Part shown: positions 36,581 to 46,634 of the stretch, piece by piece
How positions within the stretch are numbered: the first letter of the stretch is position 1
Layout: each line of letters begins with the position of its first letter
Source: JBFFMO01 sp041390025
Lineage (GTDB): Bacteria; Myxococcota_A; Bradymonadia; Bradymonadales; Bradymonadaceae
Direction of reading: 5' to 3'
Assembly (NCBI GenBank): GCA_041390025.1
Contig: JAWKQR010000022.1
Location: 1 to 64,000, forward strand
DNA length: 64,000 nucleotides
Notes under the pieces: generated by a model
The model's input: only the letters and a program-made list of their open reading frames with translations
Told to the model about the DNA's origin: nothing
Databases searched by the model: none
Translations under genes and position numbers: made by a program

Positions 36581-37807
36581 ATGCAGACCTTCCTCGTCGT
36601 TGATGATGAACCCGATATCCTCGAGTCAATCGAACGCCTTTTTCGGCGCGAATACCGGGTGTTGACGGCTCGCTCGTTGGACGATGCACGGAGAATCCTC
36701 GCCGCGGAAGAGGTGCACGTGGTCATGACCGACCAGCGGATGCCTCGCCAAAGCGGCATCGAATTTCTCGCTGAGTTGCGCTCCACGCATCCCGACATCG
36801 TGCGCGTACTTCTGACGGGCTACAGCAGCGTCGAAAACGTGGTGGAAGCCATCAACGAAGGGCACGTCTATCGCTACATCGCCAAGCCTTGGAACCCATC
36901 CGAGCTTCGGCTTTTTGTGGCGCAAGCGTTTCAGCACTATGAGTCTCGAAAAGAACGCGAAGACCTCGTGGAGCAGCTTCGTCGCGCCAACGCATTGTTG
37001 GGTGAACAGAACGAAAAACTCAGCCGAGCGAACGAAGAGCTCCTTCTGCTTGACCGCATCAAGAGCGTCTTCATGGAGGTTGTGAGCCACGAACTCAACA
37101 CCCCAACGGCGGTCATCCTCGGCTACGAATTCCTGCTGCGCCGCGAGCTGGTCTCCTCGACCAATTCGGTGGTCGCCAAAGCGCTCACCGGGATTGAGTC
37201 GAGCGCCAATCGCCTTAAACGCATCTCGGAGCGCATCTTCAAAATGCTTTCGTCCGAGTCCGCCAACATGACGCTCGACCTCGAAGCAGTGCCTGTTCTG
37301 GGATTGATCGAAGACGTCCGTCGGCAGGTGGAGCCATTTCTGGTCAAGCGCGGCCAAGAAATCGCCTTTGAGTGCTCACCCGATCTGGAGACCATCACGG
37401 TCGACCGCGAGAAGATCAACGACGTGTTGGTGAATCTGATCATGAATGCCATCAAGTTCTCGCGAGATGGACAGACCATCGAGGTCGAAATCCAGCGCAA
37501 CGAGGACGACGACGTCTGCATCGTCGTGCGTGACTACGGCATTGGCATCTCTGGCGACGACATCGAGCAGGTCTTTGCGCCGTTCTTCAGCACATTCCGC
37601 TCCCAGTATCACAGCAGCGGCGAGTTCGAGTTCGGCAAGCGCGGCATCGGGTTGGGGCTCTCGGTGACAAAACGATTCGTCGAAATGCACGAGGGCTTCA
37701 TAACCGTGAAAAGCTCGCCGGGTCAGGGCGCGGAATTCCGAATCACCCTGCCCCGACGCCCCGGCGCCTTCGATTCGCGGGTGTTGGCGTCGTTACGCTC
37801 GCATTAG
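36581..37807 (+). CDS. Receiver-histidine kinase hybrid
   Basis: 408 residues. REC domain (1-120: FLVVDDEPDILESIE, phosphate Asp in VVMTDQRMP, TGYSS, and YIAKPW). A coiled helix (about 125-155) leads to HisKA with phospho-His in VSHELNTPTAVILGYEFL, then HATPase: ITVDREKINDVLVNLIMNAIKF (N box), DYGIGISGDD (G1) and GIGLGLSVTKRFVEMHEG (G2). No membrane helix, so it is cytoplasmic. No response regulator gene is beside it. Its TAG overlaps the TAA of the giant TPR gene by four bases (TTAG). Confidence 0.92.
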   Translation: MQTFLVVDDEPDILESIERLFRREYRVLTARSLDDARRILAAEEVHVVMTDQRMPRQSGIEFLAELRSTHPDIVRVLLTGYSSVENVVEAINEGHVYRYIAKPWNPSELRLFVAQAFQHYESRKEREDLVEQLRRANALLGEQNEKLSRANEELLLLDRIKSVFMEVVSHELNTPTAVILGYEFLLRRELVSSTNSVVAKALTGIESSANRLKRISERIFKMLSSESANMTLDLEAVPVLGLIEDVRRQVEPFLVKRGQEIAFECSPDLETITVDREKINDVLVNLIMNAIKFSRDGQTIEVEIQRNEDDDVCIVVRDYGIGISGDDIEQVFAPFFSTFRSQYHSSGEFEFGKRGIGLGLSVTKRFVEMHEGFITVKSSPGQGAEFRITLPRRPGAFDSRVLASLRSH

Positions 37808-40800
37808 ACCTGCGTCGGGCGACCGGTCAGCCCCAGTCGATAACGCGCCTGAAGGTAGGCGTCCGAAAACGCAAACTTCACAAGCTCCTCGGCCTCCTTA
37901 GAACGCTGCAAACGCCGTTGTGACGCGTCTTCGGTGAGCGGCTCAACCCAGCCGTCAATTCGCAAGATGGCCCCAAGCGCAGCCTCGACTTCGCCACACG
38001 CCACCAAGCCCACGCGGCAAGCGAAACGCTGCAGTTCCAGAGGCCACGCCTCGCAATGTGCGTCTTGGAGAGGCGCCGCCGCGGCTTCCAACGCGGCTTG
38101 TACGCGACGACGAGCGACAGTTTCGAACGCACCGCCAACCTGCTCGGCATAGTCCTGGCTCGCGACGTCCACGCGCTCCGAAAAACCCTTTCCAGTCTGG
38201 CGAAGCTGGACACCTTCCACCAGGTGCCAGACATGACGGCCGTCCAGGGCAACCAACGATCCCAACCCCGACCAGGCAAGCGCTGCGGCAAACCCCGCCA
38301 AGAACCTCAGCTGGGCTTCGGGCGCGTTTTCAAGCACATCAGCGTTGAACCAAACGGTTCCGTCATCAAAAACGAACGGGACGACGGGCCCAGAATCGCT
38401 GGCGATCGCTCGCCAGCGCTTCAACCCGAACATGCCAAAAGCGTTCTCCAGAATGTGCAGAATCCTGGGATCCTTAACCTTCTCGCCATCGAGAGCCTTC
38501 TTCTGGGGAAGCGCGTCGGCCCAGACTTTCTCGGCCAGAGGCATCGCCGCAACCAGAACATCCCATACCCCCTCCCCAAAAGCGTGGGGCACCAAGAGTT
38601 TGTGAACGTCTGGCCCATCAAACGGCCGCGATGGCGCGGTCTTGATCCGAACGTCGTCGGTCACCATGGGCACACGAAGCGCGCGCAGCACCTGACGCGT
38701 CAGGCGCGCGCGATCGTACGCCTGCACTCGCTCATAGAGTTCCGAGAGCGCCTGGTAGTTCGTAACCTCAAACGGCTCGGCCTGTGCCAATGCCGCAAAG
38801 TGCCTGATGGCCTCGGATTCTCGTCCGGCAGAGCGGCTCAGGCAGAAGCTCAAGCGTCGACGGAAATGAAGTTGGTCGGCTCCCTGGGTGACCTCGACGA
38901 GCTCACGGTACAACTTCACCGCGTCATCGGACCAATGCAGGTCTTCATCAAACGCTTCGGCCGTCCGACCGAGCAGGCGCCATCGAACGTTCTCGTCCTT
39001 CAGCTCGCGGGCAAAGGTAACCATCAACCCGCAGCACTCGCCCAATTCGCCGAGTTCAAGCGCAAGCTCAAACAACTCTTCGACGTCGTCCAACGAACCC
39101 GGCATGGCCTTCACGAGTTTCCACTGCAGGCTGTAAGCAGCCACAACATCACCGAAGTCCTCGCGTCGCAGACGCACAAGTCGCCTCCAATCCCCCGCAT
39201 CATCGGGACTTGGTTTTCCGGCGATCAGAGCCTCAAGAAGCTCCGAGGCCCGCGCGAGGTCTCCGTGATCCGCGTGCAGGTGCGCAAGTCGCCGCTGAAC
39301 CGTTCGGTAGGACGGAATCTCGACCAGCGGGTGCAGCAGACCCTCCAACAGCCGTACAGCCTCGTCGCCTTGGTCCACTTGAACCAGCAGGTCCGAGAGC
39401 TTCAGCCCCGACATATGCCGTTCTTCGATCGTGGCATCCTCGTTCAGCGTCAATTCAAAGTGGCGACGTTGGTCGTCGCAGGCAGACTCAAAGTCGTGCA
39501 GCGCTTCGAACATGCGCACCAAGCTCGAACGCACGGCCCGCGACTCCGACAGAGCGACACTCTGGCGATAGGCATGCGCAGCCGCTTGGTGGTCACTGAA
39601 TCGTTTATCCAGAAGCTCACCCAGCTGCTCGAACACCTCCGCACGGCGAACGTCAGACATCGCGGGATTCTCGACGTGAACTTCCAATGCGAAACGCAAT
39701 CGATCCCATTGCTGACCTTCTTCGAGCGCAAATCGAAGGCGCTCGAAAACCGGTCCATCGGCAACGCTCTGGTCTTCGGGCGGAAACGCCACGTCGGTCG
39801 CCCGCGCAAGCCAGCTGACATCTTTGGTCGCCCGAGCGAGCTCGACAAAACGCAGCACCGCAATGTCGCGATGGCGAAGCACGGTCAGCTCACCTTCCGT
39901 AAAATCGATGGCCGCGTCGACGTCCCCAGCCAGCCGCGCCTCAATCGCGCGCAATCGCCACTCCGCCGCGCTCCTTGGCGCGTCGGCGACGGCATCGCCC
40001 TCAAGGACGCGGCCAAACTCGGCACGAAGTCGGTCCCAAACACCGTCCGTCTCGTCGACAAATCCGCGAAGGTGCGCCGTCGGCAAGGATGAAAAGATCC
40101 ACTTTCGTTCGTGAGCATGCGCCTCAGGCAACACTTCGATGATGGCGCGCAACGCCTCAGAGTCGGGCGCCGACAAGGCGGTGTATTGAAGCCGTTCTTG
40201 TGCGGTGAATGGCTCCTCACGTTTGATGGACGCCAACGCGTGACGCTCGCCGTTCATGGCGTGAGCAAGCCGAACCACGGCGTGATTTTCGAAGTGCTGC
40301 CCTGCGTGTGTTCGGAATGCCACACTTCGAAGGGGATTTCGGTCCGCACGCTCCCGCAGCGAAGCAATGGCCATCATGTACATCTGACGGTGAGGCGCAG
40401 ATTTGGTGCGTGAAGCGACGTCCTCAAGATCGTCAGCCAGTACGGCCGGGTCGACGCCAGAAGCCGTCCATGTGCGCAGGATCCCCTCAAGGGTATGCGC
40501 CTGCTCAGGCGACTCCTCCAGCGACAAAACGTAATGCTCGAACGCCGCCGCGCCATCCTCAAGCTTCCATTCCAGCACCAATCCGATCTCGGCGTGCAGT
40601 TGTGCTCGTGTTGCGCAATCCGCATGCTCGGCAACCTTGGTGTAAAGCGCGCAGAGCGCACGCCACTTTCGCGCGCGGCGGTACAAAATCGCCAGCGTTT
40701 CAGCGACGTGGTGGTCGCTTGGTCGCTGCGAAAGCATGCGCTCGTAGAGCGCGATGGCCTCGTCCTCTTGGCCTGCACGCGCCTCGACCAATTCCGCGAC

Positions 40801-42739
40801 CGCCCCCAGCCGACGCCAGTTCTCGTTGGCGTCTTCGTTGACCGCGATCTGGCGGTCCGTCATCGCGATCAGCTCACCGAATCGATTTTCACGCACGAGG
40901 ATGCGCCCGAGCGACTCCAACGCAGGCAGATAGTCGGGCAGAAGAAGAAGCGCCTCGCGCAGCGAGCGCTCCGCGAGAACCGAGTCGTTGAGCTGCTTGG
41001 TCGCGATTTCTGCGTTGCGCACCCACATCGCCGCGGCTTCTTCAGGTTCGTCGATGAGCGCGAGCTCACGCTCGTTGAGATGCACAAGCTCAGGCCAACG
41101 CTCGGCGCGGGCATACAAGCGGCCCAACGCTGCAAACGCGGTCGGGTGCTCGGGCTCGAGGTGGAGCACCTCCTCCCACGCGCCAATCGCAACGTCCAAG
41201 TTGCCCAAATGGAGCTCGGCGACCTCGGCCACTTTGTCCAAGAGGTAAAGCTTCTGGCGCCGGTTCGACGCAGCAGACACGGACGCTAGAAACATGTCGG
41301 CCAGGGGGCCCCATTGTTGGTGCTTCTCAAGGATACGTGCGGCACCCTTGAGCGCCGGCAGGAATCCCGGGCGCAGCCCAAGAACCTTGCGGTAATGCTT
41401 GATCGCGCGCTTGTCGTCGCCCACCTTCTGTTCAAAAACCTCTGCGGCCTGGAAGTGGCGCCGCCACACGCCGGGCGTCCCCTTCTCCATCGCAATCTCT
41501 TGCTCGAACAGGGCCCCAAGCGCCTCCCATTCGCCAAGACGGCTGAACAGACGCCCAAGCGCACGTGTCGCCGTGCCGTTCCCGGGAGAAATCGACAGCG
41601 CCTCGCGGTACACCTCGGCCGCGGCAGATTCCATGCCCGGTCGGTCCTCGTACAGTCGACCCAGATGGCAAAGCGTCCATACACGCCGGGCAGTGTCCAT
41701 CGACGTCTCAAGCCGGCGGTTAAGCACATCGATGAGCTCGTCGCCAAAAACGTCGCGCTCTATCAATGCCCCGGACGCCGAACTCGACCAGCGCGTCATC
41801 TTCGGGGAAATCACGCAGCGCGCCTTCAGGGTATCCCATGCCGCCGCCGCGTCGTGTTGTTGGACATGCGCGGCCAATGTGGCCGCAAGCTCTGGACACT
41901 CGCGAGCGAGCGTTGAGCGCGCCAGGACCTCAAAGGCATCGGCACGGCGGTCAAGCTCGTAAAGCAGATGAAGCAACGTGCGCTCCACGTCGGAGTGCAG
42001 CAACCCCTTCTGCCCTTGACGCAGCAGCACTTCCACGGCCGCTTCGCGATGGCCAAACACGCTTGCCCATACCGCATACATCGCAGCAATCGACGCCTTT
42101 TCGGCGCGAGAGATTCTTGGATGGTCTAAGGAGGCTTCAAGCGACGCCAACGCCTGTTCAGCATGGCCCGACTCCAAAAGCGTATCGACGGCTAGGCGCA
42201 TGGCCGCGGCAGCCGCTAGGCCCCCGATCTGTTCGACATTCGCCGTCGCCGCCTCGATCTTGCCGAGCACAGATGCCGATGTGTCGCCATCGCGCCATGC
42301 GTTCAGCGCGATCTGAACGCCGACCAACGCCTTAAATGTCCCCTCTGAAACCGAAAACAAGTCCTCCAGCGCCGCATGGCGAGCGGTCGCATCGCCGTCG
42401 AGCAACGCGATCCGGGCTTGGATGGATGCGCGGGCGGCCGCATCGGGCGCGCCGTAACGCTGCAGTAGAATGTGCGCGCGGTCTGCGTGCCCCAAATGCC
42501 TCGTCTGCGAGCGCTGCGCCGAATCCCAGCAGCGACTGTGTGGCGCGATCATCGGCAATGGATGCAGCGTCTTGTCCACACGACATTCGAAAGGCTTCGA
42601 GTACGTCACGTCGCTGCGCGATGTCCTCCGGCGGCCGCCAACTGGCTTGCCTTTCGGTGGTGTCCTCGGTGTTGCGCACAAAGCGCGCGGAGCGTCCGTG
42701 GTTTGATTGCGCAAAGGAGTGCGTCGACTCGTTCGCCAT
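37804..42739 (-). CDS. Giant TPR-repeat protein (one-base frameshift near the start)
   Basis: Restored length is 1644 residues from the ATG at 42739, which follows GAGGAGAGCTAGG. The N-terminus (MANESTHSFAQSNHG to ADEAFG) is in another frame and joins at the C run 42490-42493, where one base is extra; the span then becomes a multiple of three. The protein is a long array of TPR units of about 34-36 residues, for example AAAEVYREALSISPGNGTAT, AIGAWEEVLHLEPEHPTAFA and AYRQSVALSESRA. No signal peptide or membrane segment is clear. Likely a cytoplasmic scaffold; function unknown. Neighbours: histidine kinase and MA-type protease. Confidence 0.8.
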
Positions 42740-42786
42740 CCTAGCTCTCCTCGTTTCGTGCCATCCATGGCCGATTTAAACGAAGA

Positions 42787-43752
42787 TCACCGCGTCCGCT
42801 CTCCGGGCAAAGGGTACGAACTTTCGTCGTAATCCCACTGCGCCGATCCGTCCGTATCCATGGACTGAAGCTTTTGAGCGTTGCGGTTTCTCCGCATCCA
42901 CCAAGCTACAAGGAAAAGGATCGCCGCGCCAAAAAATATCAACACGCCGTCGTTGAACATCGACCACATGCTCGACGCGTTCTTGAGCCCCTGAAGCCAG
43001 CGCGCCTCTGCAACCATCAGTGAATCATCCGTAACGTTACGAAACGCCTGATGAAACGGCTCGCCGTTGCGCACGCGCGACAGCACCTTCGCGTAGACAT
43101 CCGACCCATAGCGGGTCTGCCACTCCCGCACAAAATGGAAACTCTGTGCGTATGCCAAGGAAGCAGAATTATGGTGTTCGGGGAACGCCGAGGTGAGGTC
43201 ACCAAAACTCATCAATGCCCCCTGGGCGGCCGCGCGGGACAACATCTCGCTACGCTCCGGCGACCACTCGTCGGCATGCATCACCGCAAACCCCTCATGA
43301 AACCAACGAGGAAGCGCACGCCCACCTGCGGCGCGGTCCAACGCGACATGTACAAGTTCGTGATGGAACGTGGTTTCAAACTCGTCCGGCTTCGCTCCGG
43401 GTGCCGGCCGCATTGCAATGATGACGACGGAACGGTTCGAGAGAGACAGCCCAGCAGCCCACTTTGGCGCCCGATTCTCAAGCCCGTGCACCGTGAAATA
43501 GTCTGCGACATCGCGCACCACCCACACGTCAATGCCATCGAGTGCATCGAAGGCCAACTCGGAGCGCAGGTCGCGTAGATAGCCCGGCGCATCCTCGCGC
43601 AATGGACGAGACGCAGCCTCATACTGCGGTGGGTAGTGAAACACCAAACCCTCAGCGCGCTGGGTCTGAAAATCCCGAAGTTCCAGCGCCCAAAGCGAAG
43701 TCCCCGACAGCAAAAACATCCCCAAAACCAACCAACGCAGCAACATGTGCAT
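42787..43752 (-). CDS. MA-type (gluzincin) metalloprotease, membrane-anchored
   Basis: 321 residues. Signal-like N-terminus (LLRWLVLGMFLLSGTSLW), zinc motif TTFHHELVHVALDRA (HExxH), and WFHEGFAVMHADEW, where the downstream Glu would be the third ligand. This pairing fits the Peptidase_MA family. A C-terminal helix (GVLIFFGAAILFLVAWWMRR) anchors it, with a short charged tail. So the catalytic domain lies outside the membrane, probably periplasmic. Next to the giant TPR gene, 47 bases apart, same strand. Substrate unknown. Confidence 0.85.
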   Translation of the reverse strand: MHMLLRWLVLGMFLLSGTSLWALELRDFQTQRAEGLVFHYPPQYEAASRPLREDAPGYLRDLRSELAFDALDGIDVWVVRDVADYFTVHGLENRAPKWAAGLSLSNRSVVIIAMRPAPGAKPDEFETTFHHELVHVALDRAAGGRALPRWFHEGFAVMHADEWSPERSEMLSRAAAQGALMSFGDLTSAFPEHHNSASLAYAQSFHFVREWQTRYGSDVYAKVLSRVRNGEPFHQAFRNVTDDSLMVAEARWLQGLKNASSMWSMFNDGVLIFFGAAILFLVAWWMRRNRNAQKLQSMDTDGSAQWDYDESSYPLPGERTR

Positions 43753-43864
43753 TCTGTACCTCTTCCTTGGGATTCCCCAAACGGCTGTCCGGTTTCATCG
43801 CAAGGTAGGGTTCAGCTTAAGCACCCATTGGGCGCGGCAAAGCGTGCACTTCTTTCCGACACTC

Positions 43865-43878
43865 TGACATGAATGTCA
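43865..43878. promoter_or_regulatory. Palindromic site upstream of the repeat lipoprotein
   Basis: TGACAT-ga-ATGTCA, perfect six-base arms, 147 bases before the lipoprotein ATG. A second palindrome, GTCATGAC, overlaps its right arm. It could be an operator in the intergenic region 43753-44024, which holds no other clear signal. Confidence 0.35.
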
Positions 43879-44024
43879 TGACTGCCAAATGCCTGCCAAT
43901 TGCACCCAGCACCAAAAACCATGCAAATCAGCCACTTAGAATCAATACAGCGAGATGGCACACCAAGTGCATGAGGACACGGCAGCATGCGCATCTGCGC
44001 GACAACACCATTTGGAGTTAGGAA

Positions 44025-44540
44025 ATGAAGAAGTTTATTTTTGCATTGGCCGCGGTTTCGTTGATTGCAGCGTGTGGTGACGACGACGATTCGAACAACA
44101 CGTCGAACAACACCAACAACACCACGAACAACACGACCAACAACACGACGAACAACACGACCAACAACGCGACCAACAACACCACGAACAACGCGACCAA
44201 CAACACCACGAACAACGCGACCAACAACACCACGAACAACGCGACCAACAACACCACGAACAACGCGACCAACAACGGCACGAACAACGGCACGGGCGGA
44301 AACGACTGCGCAACGTACTGCGGTGCTTACGCTGCTGCGTGCGCTGTGCAGTTCGCCACGGACTACACCGACGCCGCTGGCTGCCTCACAGCGTGTGCTG
44401 ACTTCGCGCTCGGCACCGAGGGCGATACGGCTGGCGACACCTTGGCTTGCCGTATTTACCACACCGGCGCTGCAGAGGCGGATCCCGATACCCACTGCCC
44501 ACACGCCGGCCTCGTGCCCACGGCGATGTGCGTGGACTAA
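44025..44540 (+). CDS. Lipoprotein with Asn-Asn-Thr repeat and Cys-rich domain
   Basis: 171 residues. Lipobox LIAAC (Cys 17), an acidic GDDDDS, then about 65 residues of NNT/NNAT repeats, then a Cys-rich domain with CATYCGAYAAAC, CLTAC, CRIYH, and DPDTHCPHAG. From memory this domain occurs in secreted or surface lipoproteins of Myxococcota, but I could not check. The repeat is probably a flexible stalk that holds the Cys domain off the membrane. ATG follows TTGGAGTTAGGAA. A strong terminator ends it. Confidence 0.88.
   Translation: MKKFIFALAAVSLIAACGDDDDSNNTSNNTNNTTNNTTNNTTNNTTNNATNNTTNNATNNTTNNATNNTTNNATNNTTNNATNNGTNNGTGGNDCATYCGAYAAACAVQFATDYTDAAGCLTACADFALGTEGDTAGDTLACRIYHTGAAEADPDTHCPHAGLVPTAMCVD
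44094..44293 (+). repeat. Tandem AAC-AAC-ACN coding repeat (NNT)
   Basis: About 200 bases of near-identical 12-base units (aacaacaccacg, aacaacgcgacc) that combine into 24-base super-units. It encodes NNTTNNAT and related repeats and keeps frame. Super-units after about 44166 are nearly identical, pointing to recent expansion, with slippage likely. Confidence 0.9.
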
Positions 44541-44559
44541 GCATCAAGCTTGGAAACAA

Positions 44560-44593
44560 GAAAGGCGCGTCACTGACGCGCCTTTCTTTTTTT
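44560..44593. terminator. Rho-independent terminator after the NNT lipoprotein
   Basis: Stem GAAAGGCGCGTCA/TGACGCGCCTTTC around a one-to-three-base centre, then a T run. The A run on the left and the convergent divIVA gene suggest it ends transcription in both directions. Confidence 0.9.
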
Positions 44594-44608
44594 CTTGCCG
44601 ACCCACCA

Positions 44609-45097
44609 TTAGGCCTCGGCACTGACCTCGACGTCCGAGTCCTCGACCTCTAGGCCACTAAACACATCGAGCATTTTTCGGTGCGCCTCGAGCGTTGCCC
44701 GCAGCTCGGCCTCAAACCGGATGCGTTGGTGCTGAACAGAAATCATCTCTTCACGCAGCACCTTCAACCGGGTCTCGACACCCGATAGAATTCTCTCTGC
44801 CTTCAGCTCCGCTTCCGCCACGATGAGCTCCGCGTCCCGTTCGGCCTGATGTCGCACGTCTTCGGCGACCTGCCGAGCCATGTCGAGCGCATCTTGAAGG
44901 CTTCGTTCCCGACGCCGGTAATCCTTAACCTCCCGCGTCGACGCCTCGGTCTCACGTTGGGCCCGTTTGAGCTCCTCCGCCAGATGGTCAAACTCGCGCG
45001 CCACACCCTCGAGGAACTCTTCGACTTGCTCCGTGTCGTATCCCCGGACCTTTTTCTGGAAACGCTGCTTGAGAATGTCGTCGCTGCTAAATCGCAT
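44609..45097 (-). CDS. divIVA: DivIVA-family coiled-coil protein
   Basis: 162 residues from the ATG at 45097 (GGAGGCCCC before it). The N-terminal DivIVA lipid-binding motif SSDDILKQRFQKKVRGYDTEQVEEFLEGV is visible in two parts (QRFQKKVRGYD and VEEFLEG). A long coiled coil follows to about residue 145, then an acidic tail. DivIVA marks negatively curved membrane and guides cell growth or division. Gene order maf-yggS-proC-divIVA on the minus strand is common. Confidence 0.88.
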   Translation of the reverse strand: MRFSSDDILKQRFQKKVRGYDTEQVEEFLEGVAREFDHLAEELKRAQRETEASTREVKDYRRRERSLQDALDMARQVAEDVRHQAERDAELIVAEAELKAERILSGVETRLKVLREEMISVQHQRIRFEAELRATLEAHRKMLDVFSGLEVEDSDVEVSAEA

Positions 45098-45147
45098 GGG
45101 GCCTCCGTGCCTCGCGTTGAACACGGTTATCCTAACCCATGTTGGGA

Positions 45148-45957
45148 CTACGACAATTTTTCGCTCATCTCCGCAGAACGCCGCGCCGCAACCTCAACCG
45201 CACCAATCATAGCCGCTCGTACCTGCTTGTCCTCAAGGTGTGCGAGCGCCGCGATCGTCGTGCCGCCGGGTGACGCCACACGGTCTTTGAGCTCGGCGGT
45301 GTGGAGCTCAGACGCACCCGCCAACGCGGCAGCTCCCTCGACCGTCGCTGCGGCAATGCGGCGTGCCGTATCCCGATCCAGCCCCATCTTAACGCCACCG
45401 TCGGCCAACGCTTCCAGTATGAGAAACACGTAAGCGGGTCCGGATCCGCTGACGCCCGTGAGCGCATCAAACAAACTCTCTTTGGCCAACGGAACCACCA
45501 TCCCAACCGACTCAAAGAGCGCGAGCGCGGCTGGACAATTCATGCGGCTGTATACGCCGGTTACGCCCTTCCCCACCAACGACGGGGTGTTTGGCATGGC
45601 GCGCACGACATCGGCCTGACCCGACCATGCCTCAAGCTTCGCCATCGAAACGCCAGCGGCAACGCTGACAACCACATCCTGCGGGCCTAGCTCGTAGGAC
45701 GTGAGCACGCCCTCCACATCCTGAGGCTTGACCGCCACCACGACGAGGCGAGGACCACGTTGTGGATCGGGCAGTTCCGAGAGGCTCCACGCCCCCAGAG
45801 ATTCGGCGAGTGTGTCGGCACGTTCTGGCACGACATCGACGCACGTCAGCTTGGTGGGTACAACGCGTCCCGATGCGACGGCCCCCGAGATCAACGCGCT
45901 GCCCATTTGACCACATCCCAACAAGACCACTTGATACGCATCCAGCTGCATCGTCAC
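45148..45957 (-). CDS. proC: Pyrroline-5-carboxylate reductase
   Basis: 269 residues. Last step of proline synthesis, NADPH-dependent. Rossmann start LLGCGQMGSALISGAV, VKPQDVEGVL, RAMPNTPSLVGKGVTGV, and the signature TGVSGSGPAYVFLILEALADGGVKMGL (seen from about 160), followed by ASPGGTTIAAL. GTG at 45957 is preferred: it overlaps the yggS stop (GTGA) and lies seven bases after AAGGAGAG; an ATG at 45951 is the alternative. Confidence 0.96.
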   Translation of the reverse strand: MTMQLDAYQVVLLGCGQMGSALISGAVASGRVVPTKLTCVDVVPERADTLAESLGAWSLSELPDPQRGPRLVVVAVKPQDVEGVLTSYELGPQDVVVSVAAGVSMAKLEAWSGQADVVRAMPNTPSLVGKGVTGVYSRMNCPAALALFESVGMVVPLAKESLFDALTGVSGSGPAYVFLILEALADGGVKMGLDRDTARRIAAATVEGAAALAGASELHTAELKDRVASPGGTTIAALAHLEDKQVRAAMIGAVEVAARRSAEMSEKLS

Positions 45958-46634
45958 GTCGCTCTCCTTCCAAAAATTGCGGTCCCAACGCGAACATGCG
46001 TCGCGCCTTCTTCAATCGCCCACTCAAAATCCGAGGTCATGCCCATCGACAACACGTCCACGGACGAGTCATTGCGACGCAGCTCCTCAAACATCTTGCG
46101 CATCTGCGAGAAATAACGACGCAATTCCCCCTGCGTCGCATCAAAGGGAGGAATGGTCATTAACCCGCGCACGCGCAGGTGCTCGAGCGGCGCGCACGCC
46201 TCAAAAAGCTCCATCACATGTTCCGGCTCGACCCCACCTTTGGCCTCGTCGTTGCCCGTATTGACTTGCAACAGCACGGCCTGCGGCGCCGCGCTCCGCC
46301 GATCAAGCGTCGTCGCGAGGCTGAAGCGGTCCACGCCATGAATCAGGTCCACTCGCCCGACCAGATGTTTGGCTTTGTTGCTCTGGAGGCTGCCGATGAA
46401 GTGCCACCGAATATCAGACGGCAGGGCATCGGCCTTCTGCTGCCACTCCTGCACGTAGTTCTCGCCGAAATCTCGGTGTCCGGCGGCGTAGAGCGCTTCG
46501 ATATCCGAGGCAGGAAAAAACTTGGAAACCGCGACCAACGTGACGTCTTCAGGGGCCCGTCCACACCGTCGACACGCGTCGCTTATACGCTCAAGGATGG
46601 TGATGCGGCTGTTTCGAAGTTCTTCGGCGCGCAT
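45954..46634 (-). CDS. yggS: YggS/PLPBP-type PLP homeostasis protein
   Basis: 226 residues, alanine-racemase-like barrel that binds PLP and keeps its level balanced. Motifs: TLVAVSKFFP (PLP Lys), DFGENYVQEWQQKADAL, RWHFIGSLQSNK, VNTGNDEAKGG, and SMGMTSDFEWAIEEGATHVR. The ATG at 46634 overlaps the maf stop (TGATG); a GTG at 46637 is possible. Stop overlaps the proC start. Confidence 0.95.
   Translation of the reverse strand: MRAEELRNSRITILERISDACRRCGRAPEDVTLVAVSKFFPASDIEALYAAGHRDFGENYVQEWQQKADALPSDIRWHFIGSLQSNKAKHLVGRVDLIHGVDRFSLATTLDRRSAAPQAVLLQVNTGNDEAKGGVEPEHVMELFEACAPLEHLRVRGLMTIPPFDATQGELRRYFSQMRKMFEELRRNDSSVDVLSMGMTSDFEWAIEEGATHVRVGTAIFGRRAT

Noticed and set aside
38056..40092. Open frame of about 680 codons opposite the giant TPR gene
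   Set aside because: Composition is low-complexity Arg/Pro-rich as expected of an antisense frame; the TPR gene on the other strand is coherent over 1600 residues.
42740..42768. Longer N-terminus for the giant TPR protein
   Set aside because: The alternative frame from 42739 has a strong ribosome site and joins the TPR frame by one base; the longer one has no site and an implausible composition.
44094..44293. CRISPR-like array
   Set aside because: The repeats are adjacent with no spacers and stay in frame inside a lipoprotein gene.
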